This document shows positions 57,501-64,000 of a DNA stretch of 64,000 nucleotides, one piece after another. The DNA lies in the NCBI GenBank assembly GCA_006384855.1, contig VCJN01000208.1, positions 1 through 64,000 of the forward strand, read 5' to 3'. Below the pieces are notes generated by a model, which did not search any database, was not told the DNA's origin, and saw nothing but the letters and a program-made list of their open reading frames with translations. This DNA is from Tetraselmis striata (lineage: Eukaryota > Chlorophyta > Chlorodendrophyceae > Chlorodendrales > Chlorodendraceae). The position numbers and the translations under genes are program-made. Position 1 is the stretch's first letter; every line of letters starts with the position of its first letter.

Positions 57501-57890
57501 TTACAATATATTTTCGAGACAGTCTTGGGGGCTAGTGTTATGCTGCTGTCTCGCGACGGCTGCCTCGTCCATCAACCCAGCCTTAACTAGCCTCCATGCC
57601 TCTTTCGAATTCTTCAGCGCCTCAGGAGAGGCTTTGTCAACGTTTTGAAGGTTCTTAATGAGCCTTTCATCTCGGGCAGAACGCTGGTGAGTCGCTCGCT
57701 GTGGTGGTGGCGGCGGAGCTGGCGGCGGCGGCGGTTGTACGGATGGCATGCCCGGCGGGCCCGCCGCCGCCGGTGCTGACGGCTGCGCTGGCGCGCCAAA
57801 GCGACCTCCCGCGCCACGACGGCCATCGACAGCCTCCCTAAGGCGGTGTTTGCTGTCTCTTCCCATGGCTGCCACGTGCAAGGCGGCCAA
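57501..57890 (-). CDS. Hypothetical protein with Pro-rich middle
   Basis: A 129-codon frame: basic start (MGRDSKHRLREAVDGRRG), Ala/Pro-rich middle with PPPPPAPPPPP, then a helical end (DERLIKNLQNVDK, SPEALKNSKEAWRLVKAG, DEAAVARQQHNTS). It is upstream of and on the same strand as the zinc-finger ORF. The family is not recognised. The ordered C-terminal helix argues for real coding. Confidence 0.35.
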   Translation of the reverse strand: MAALHVAAMGRDSKHRLREAVDGRRGAGGRFGAPAQPSAPAAAGPPGMPSVQPPPPPAPPPPPQRATHQRSARDERLIKNLQNVDKASPEALKNSKEAWRLVKAGLMDEAAVARQQHNTSPQDCLENIL

Positions 57891-59299
57891 GAGACGGGGT
57901 CGTAGTTGGGTAGGTTGATCTACAATGTTACATGATGGTGTTACGTTTCACAGCATGTGACCTGGTCCCCGCCACCCTCCGCCATGGGAGGCGATGACTT
58001 ACCCAAGGACCGTGCGGCCCGGCACGGAGGTGACTTACCTCCTAAGTGACCCCTAAGGATGATACATGATGGCACCCTAATAAGCGTACGTATGCCCAGG
58101 TGGCATGGCATGCCAATCTTTGAAGCTTTTTTTTGGTTGGTTGGGGGGTGGGGGGGGGGGGGCGTAGTAAGCTGAGTTCAGATTTATGTAGTTCATATTT
58201 TGCTGCACCCCCAAGGAAGTCCTGCAAGGCTCTCCAGCAGATGACATTGATCCCCAATAAGATTTCAGCCCCCCTCGTAAGTCTTGCCCTATACGTAGAT
58301 GTCCGTATCGCCACGTCAACATCGGCGCCGCCGACCGCCGAGTGGTACAATGGCGTATCTTCATGATATGATTGACTTAGAATATTCATCAATATCAAGC
58401 TTGAGATGTGAGAGGTGGCGCGCGCGCGGGGGGGGGGGGGGGGGGATTACGCTCTGGATTTCGCTCTGGGCTGGTTTGAACCCTGCCGGGTCCCTCGATG
58501 AGATATAACCGAGGGCGATGCAAATATTTTTAGGTTCGCCTAGCAAGCAGGAATGCGGTAAAGGGCCTACAGTTCAGGGTACTTCAGCCTGAAGTCCCAA
58601 CTTCTGCTGAATTCAGTTCAGCCTGAATATATACCTCCCGGAAATTGCATGAATACACCCTACCTGAACCCCCCTTATCAATACAAGTTTTAAGTGTGGG
58701 GCCCGGCTGTATGACTGACTCTCTCTTACTAGTCCGAATCCGTAGAGATATTGTTTCATGCCGCCCATTAGGGTGTCCTACGTGGCGTAGCCGTATTTGG
58801 CCCAAATGTGTGGCGGATAGTATTGAATAGCCCCTTATCAGTATATTAGCTAATATTGGCACGATAATTTGCAGTACATGTACGGACGGTGGAAAACGAT
58901 TTCAATTCGTATAATATATTATGATTTTTCTTACATCAGTGCTTAACATATGTGCACTATGTTATGATGGGTTTTGGTGTATGTTGCGCTAGCTATTGAC
59001 CATGGTAAAAACTTCTCACTTTCCACCGGCCCTTAACACCGGGCGAAGTACTGCGTATGTACTGAATCCGGGCGAGCCGGCGCGGCTACTGGTACCGGTA
59101 GTGTGATCCTCATGTTAAACGGCGGACCGTCCGACGGACGGACGACCCACCACCAGCACGCCAACTGTCGGCCTGCGCCCACAATGGCGTGAAGAGCATG
59201 CCCTCAAGGAGGACACCACCACAGCCAGCATGGACACATAAAGATCCGAGGAGCAACATGACGCCGGGGTTGGCACCTTTCTGGCCGCGCTACGAGGCG
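57891..59299. other. Non-coding stretch with TTCAGCCTGAA motifs
   Basis: No gene is supported here. G runs lie at 58150-58162 and 58428-58445. The palindromic word TTCAGCCTGAA and CTGAATTCAGTTCAGCCTGAA occur at 58578-58640 and again at 62990-63045 in the same orientation, each followed by ATACCTCC. They look like parts of one dispersed element. Confidence 0.5.
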
Positions 59300-62200
59300 G
59301 CAGAGTGCAACAGCCAGCGACCCGCACGGTCGTAACTGCAAAAAATTTCGCAGGCACCCAACTCCCACCGGGAAGTTGGGTGCCACATACGCATGCTACA
59401 ACGCCCATCCCACCTGTTTCTCACCGGCCTCCCCGCCGGCACGGACGATGCCACCCATGTGGCCCCACTGTTTGGCGATCAGCACCAAGCACCAAGCTAT
59501 GGACGAGGAGTCGCGCGGTCGGACTGTGACGAACCTGATCCGCACCCTCAGCCCCAAAATCGGCGTTCAAATACTACCAGAAGACGTCAAAGTAGTGACT
59601 CGCCGTCCCCCAAAACCCACCGCCGCCGACCCCGCTGCACCGAGTGGCACTAGGCTCCCCACCACCACCGGGTCCGTCATCCTACGACTGGCCCGCAGAG
59701 AAACAGCCGTGAGCGTTCTACAGACCCAATGGACAGGAGAAGGCACAGCGATCCTCGACCGCCAGGGCAGCCGCTGCTCCAACCGATTGCTCGGAGCGCC
59801 ACACCTCGACGACATCGAGCGGCCGGTACACCAGGTGTGGCTTCGTTCCCCCTCGTTCAGAAGCATCACGGAGGCCGACATGTGGCTGCGCCTGGCGGAG
59901 GGCCTTCTCCCAGCGTACGACCACCCCCAATCAAGCGAGGCGGCGACAGACCAACCGGCGGCGACACCAGCAGGCATCCTGGCACTCGCTGGAGTGAGAG
60001 CTTGGGCCGAGTACGAGGCCGACACAGACGCAGACGACGCCGTCATCTGCCCCCCGACCCGCACATTAGTGGCCCTCTTAGAGGTCTGCGAGGTATGGAA
60101 AGCCCGCCGCTCAGCCGACTCGGTGCGCCTCGAACTCCTCAATCCTGAAGCGGCGTGCCTACTCCGGGACGTGTGCCGCGAAGCAAAGGGAGGGACGCGA
60201 AGGGACGTGTGGGCGCTGCCGTTTGGCGACCAGTCGCATGGCCGAGTAGTGATCCAAGTCACAGTAGAACACAGCGAGGACCGCGAGGACCAGCCAACCA
60301 CCTCGCTCCCAGGAGTACTGCCCCCGGCGCTATCCAAACAGCTCTTCCGATGCGCACTGACGGCCAAAGCGATCTGCACCGGCCCCCTGGCCAACCATGG
60401 AGCTGCCGACGGTGGAGCAGCTGGCGGAGGCCATCGCAGCTACCATCAGCCAGCGCATCAACACACCTCCAGAGCTGCAACACGCGCAGTGGCTGACGGA
60501 CACCATGACAGCTGCCGGCGTCGAGATGTACCACCACCACACCGAGCCGATACTGTTGCGCGTAGGAGACAGCAACCTTTGTGCCATATCCTCTGTGTCA
60601 TCTCCCTCGGCCAAGAAGACGAGGAGTTCGCGGACACCATGCGCCTGGCAGTGGCCCTCACTTTCCATGTCTCACTACTGCGGGCGATACGCCTCCGCAC
60701 CATCGTCATCTACCTCACGGAGTCCGAGTTCGACCCCTCGGAGCTGCTCATTCACTCCTTCAGCTAGACGATCCGGGAGGCGGGAGAATTGGGAGGCAAC
60801 ACTGGTCATACCTAGATCCGACGCGCATCGATAGGCCTGCGAAAGAAGGCCCAGAAGACCGCCCAGGCGTCCCTCGCCCTGCGAGCCACCGGACGCCCAA
60901 TCTGCACCCTCACCCTGCAGTTGACCGCCCACAAGCACAGCATCATCGGTGGCACCCGCAGCACCGACAGAACAGACCAGTGGCGTAAGACAGTGTCGAC
61001 AGCGTGCGGGAAGATCAAGGCCGCGCCAGCTCCGGCACCAACCGAGAGGCGCCATGCCGACACATCGCAAGCCCCACCACCAGTAAGCCCAATCCAACTG
61101 CCACTTCTAGCGACCCCAGCAGCCCAGATCGCACCCCCCCCCCTCCCCAGGGTTCGAGCACGTACCACCGAGGCGCGGAGCGGTCGCATACGCAGTGGCA
61201 GCCATCGACCAGCGCGGAGCAGCAACGGAGCGCGCCCCTGGAGCAGCCCACCCATCGCCCGCGCCTACAACCGCAGCATCAGCGGCAACTGCCATGCCTG
61301 GCGCACATGCGGACGACGAGGAGGAACTGGAACTCAACTACGAGGAGAACGACAGCGCCATGGAGGTGGACACCACCAAGGGTGCGGCAGCAAAGACACC
61401 ATGTCTGGCTGACATATCCCTCGATTTCCCCCAGCGCTCAACAGTGCACCGCACATTCCGGGAGGGCACACCCAATGGCACCACAGAGACTCTGGCAAAA
61501 CTTCACCACCTCACCACCGCAGCCACATAGCTGCTTGCACAATCCTCTTCTGCCAGACAACACAGGCAATAGCGGCCGAATTGGCCAGCCTCACAGCGGA
61601 GTCCCACCAAAGCAGCTGCGCAACCCACAACGCCTCTCCATCTAGTTGGAACGTCACCCCAGCCAGCCCGCCCCAACATGCAAAGGCAAGGCAGCCACAA
61701 CGGCTAGACATAAGAAGAAGCAGCCTAGGGGCCGCAGCCGCTCGGACGGCGCCACGCACCCGCAACCGCGGCAGGAGCAAGCCACGCCTCTGTCACCCGC
61801 GGCTCAGACAACGAATGGGAAACATACGATGATGCAGCTCACCCGTCCAGCACCTCGCACCAGTAAGCATTTGAGCGAGCCACTGCGGCAACAACCAAGT
61901 CAGCTGACTCCCACCTCTAACCATGTGCTCGGTGCAGCTCATACACCAACATATACCCGGAAACTCACCACACACACAAAACACACACCGCTGATTCCCA
62001 CAACCACCACAGACAACATTTACCCAATTACATGTCAGAGGGCACCGCCGCCCCCACCAATCATACTAGCCGGCTCAGCGGTGGACAAATACTGAGCACC
62101 ACATAGCTATTCCGGTCAGCCCCCTTCCCCCATCTCACCTTGGTAGCTGCAGGCGGGACGCTTTGGCTGCCTAAGCTTGCCCGCTGAGCTATGAATGGGA

Positions 62201-62425
62201 TAGGCGTGACTTAGGTAGGGACAGCAGGGGGGCGTTGCTGTCCTAGCTTCAGCCCGCAGGATTGAGGAGGGGCTTGGGCACACTGGAGCAAGGCCGTTAG
62301 CTTGAGCTGTAATTACACCTAGTGTTCCCTACCATGGTCAGAGATAGCAGGTCCTAGGAACAACTCAGTCTGGGCCAGTGGAGGCAGCAGACTATCTAGC
62401 AGTTGTAATCAATTTCAATTTAAAT
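59300..62425 (+). mobile_element. RT-less LINE-like element (ORF1-type, copy 2)
   Basis: The longer copy of the family at 20310. It ends AGTTGTAATCAATTTCAATTT plus AAATTTCAATTTG at 62403-62434. A hairpin with 11-bp arms (GGCACCCAACT, 59353-59363 with 59374-59384) lies at the start. The 5' boundary is not certain. No RT or endonuclease is present, yet its 3' end is that of the Dualen-like element at 43.1 kb. It would therefore be copied in trans. Confidence 0.7.
59448..60767 (+). pseudogene. ORF1-like protein of the RT-less element
   Basis: An RRM-like pattern is visible: HLFLTGLPAGTDDATHVAPLF (frame 2, 59411 on), then GSVILRLARRETAVSVLQTQW in frame 3. An acidic stretch (EYEADTDADD), LLEVCEVWKARR and GRVVIQVTVEHSEDRED follow. 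Near 60395 the frame changes to MELPTVEQLAEAIAATIS. An insertion near 60590 duplicates CATATCCTCTGTGTCATCTCC. Later parts (DDEEELELNYEEND and an Arg-rich end) lie to 61830. RNA binding is the usual role of ORF1 proteins and is inferred here. Confidence 0.5.
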
Positions 62426-62434
62426 TTCAATTTG

Positions 62435-63762
62435 ACCATGGTTTCCTCGCTGATATGGCGGCTGCCGGACGCCACGATGTTGGAATGAGAACCGCAACGA
62501 CGCACATCACCACTACCACACCACCTTCGCCTCACCGAACCTTACACTCTTCCCTCACGATACCGACAAGCCGAGTGTGGATGCTGCGGAGTCAGCCGCG
62601 GAGCTTGCAGTGAACGCCGGCGAGGGTGGCGTTTCCCGTGTCATTGGGAGGGGCTCAGCAGACGACCGCCACCAGCGCAGCGGCGGCATCATCTCGCGGC
62701 CGTGCCGCCGCCCGCCCCCCCCTTGCTACCCCCCCCCCCCCCCCCCCCCATGCTACCCGCCGTAGCGCTGGTGACTCGTCCCAATTCCCTACCGCGCCTA
62801 TTCAGTCCGTGTCGTATACTGGCGGTCCCGTGGGTGTCACACATGTAACAATCTCTTCATCCGCACAAAATTGCCACTACTGCTCTGCGCCGCTGTTTTT
62901 TTTTTGGGGGGGGGGGGGGGGGGTCTTCATGCCTAAATTCGGTCTGAATCCCGCATACCTGACATGAACAGCCTTTAGGCTGAATTCAGGCTGCATTTTA
63001 CTTAGCTGAATAAAGATGAATTCAGTTCAGCCTGAAGTGAATACCTCCTTGGGGTACTTCATCGCAACCTTGCTATAAAGCCTAGTACATTGGCTTACCG
63101 CGCGACCCGCATCCCGATAAAAAGGCGATGTACTCGCCCCGCTACGCGCAACCCAATAGAGGAATATGGGAGCCTATTGATGGCCATCCCTACCAGCACA
63201 TGCTGTAGACGATGACCCACCCGCTTACTCGGGCGCTATACCCCTGCGCAGTACGGGCCGAAGCCCGGCTCTACCAAGGGCGCATCGAATGCGGACAACA
63301 GTTGGGTTTGGTGGCCTTGTCATGCGCAACCTCCCCGCAACCGACGTGCTGGTCCATGTCGCACGTCGGGGTTGGGAGGCGGAAGCCCATAGCCGGGAGA
63401 GTATCTGGTTACGGAGAAGTGAGCAGGCCCGGTGCGCCGAACGCCTATATGGCGGGCGCGATGCGGTGCCCGCGGCGCGTGCGTAGCGCGGTGCTCGTAC
63501 CACTCAGATATGTGCTAAAGTACTAATACGCATACCCTAGCTACATTGTCTGGTGTACAGCAGTGGCAGCAGCACTGGTGTCAACATCCCCTCCCAATGT
63601 CGCAAGGGAATGCGCCAAGCAGGGGTTTCGGCTGCAAACGCTAGTCGCTAGCCTAGAGAGGCAGCCCGCCATGCCCTGACCTCGGCATGGATCGGGGCAG
63701 ATCCTCGCTCTAGGGAGTCTGACGGCGCCGGCTGTCGAGCGGATAAAAGTCGCGGGTGGCCA
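62435..63762. other. Non-coding stretch before the second CACTG terminus
   Basis: No gene is recognised here. It contains C21 (62729-62749), T10 followed by G18 (62896-62923), and the TTCAGCCTGAA-type motifs at 62990-63045. Frames at 63212-63526 have no motif. Confidence 0.5.
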
Positions 63763-64000
63763 CACTGTGAGATTCGGATGTGACATACGGGTGACGAAGC
63801 ACTACTACTAGCGACTATCATTTATCCGTGAAGGCTGCTGCTGGTGGCGGCACGTCCATCCAGTTACGTGCGAGTACATCCGGCGTTATTGCCGGCGGGC
63901 GATAAATCCTTTTTGTAATCATTCTGGTAGTCGTACCAGCCCGGTGACGTGTTACATGGCACTGACGTATAAGGTACAAGGTTGTCCGTGTAGTACCGGG
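63763..64000 (+). mobile_element. Terminus of a second CACTG element, running out of the window
   Basis: CACTGTGAGATTCGGATGTG opens here and the following bases match the inverse of 55441-55204 with three differences. The element therefore lies to the right and is inverted relative to the one at 48017-55441. Its left flank (GTCGCGGGTGGCCA) is unlike the other flanks except for a GCGGGTG word. Confidence 0.85.

Noticed and set aside
58578..63045. LTR interpretation of the TTCAGCCTGAA-bearing direct repeats
   Set aside because: The similarity is short, lacks TG...CA ends, and the segment between holds an independent LINE-like element.

Overview
This window looks like nuclear DNA of a green alga of the Chlamydomonas/Volvox group. 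The evidence is mixed. Genes are rich in short introns. One gene encodes a secreted leishmanolysin-type protease with long (Pro-Thr-Pro-Ser)n stretches. There is a short interstitial TTTTAGGG repeat, which is the Chlamydomonas telomere type. Several retroelements resemble those described from Chlamydomonas. No prokaryotic operon, rRNA or convincing tRNA was seen. The species cannot be named from the sequence alone.

Layout. 1-4700: head-to-tail array of a Tc1/mariner-type transposon, every full copy carrying the same internal UGA. 4701-6049: a non-autonomous element with 22-bp inverted ends. 8141-9221 (+): a type I signal peptidase-like gene whose catalytic Ser and Lys are both replaced. Decayed tandem copies of its 3' end follow to about 10025. 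11497-14245 (-): an eight-exon NEK-like kinase gene that I could splice in frame throughout. It encodes a predicted pseudokinase. 15.9-20.3 kb (-): exons of an unidentified cysteine-rich gene, cut by a 5'-truncated retroelement (20310-22252). 23.1-27.06 kb: a decayed APE-type LINE. 28.69-29.19 kb: remains of an ADAT1-like adenosine deaminase. 30260-33724 (-): the leishmanolysin-like gene.

34.2-48 kb is mostly mobile DNA: a 911-bp inverted-repeat element, LINE and piggyBac-like scraps, a 5'-truncated Dualen/RandI-like LINE (38.69-43.16 kb), and a DIRS-type element on the minus strand (43.2-46.1 kb). The LINE appears to carry a PCIF1-like methyltransferase domain. 48017-55441 is bounded by CACTGTGAGATTC inverted ends and seems to have split a TNP2-like transposase gene, whose halves lie at 46.9-48.0 and 55.44-55.75 kb. 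The bounded segment holds a zinc-finger/Tudor-like gene with a 30-bp minisatellite, a Cys-cluster ORF, and a 368-bp foldback tandem array. A second copy of the same terminus starts at 63763 in the opposite orientation. 56.2-57.9 kb (-) carries a second zinc-finger/Tudor-like gene. 59.3-62.4 kb is a longer copy of the ORF1-only retroelement seen at 20.3 kb.

A window-wide theme is G:C homopolymer expansion. I count about 33 pure G or C runs of 13-37 nt and none of A or T at that length. In gene models the runs sit in introns, almost always as C on the sense strand, often within a few bases of the 5' splice site.
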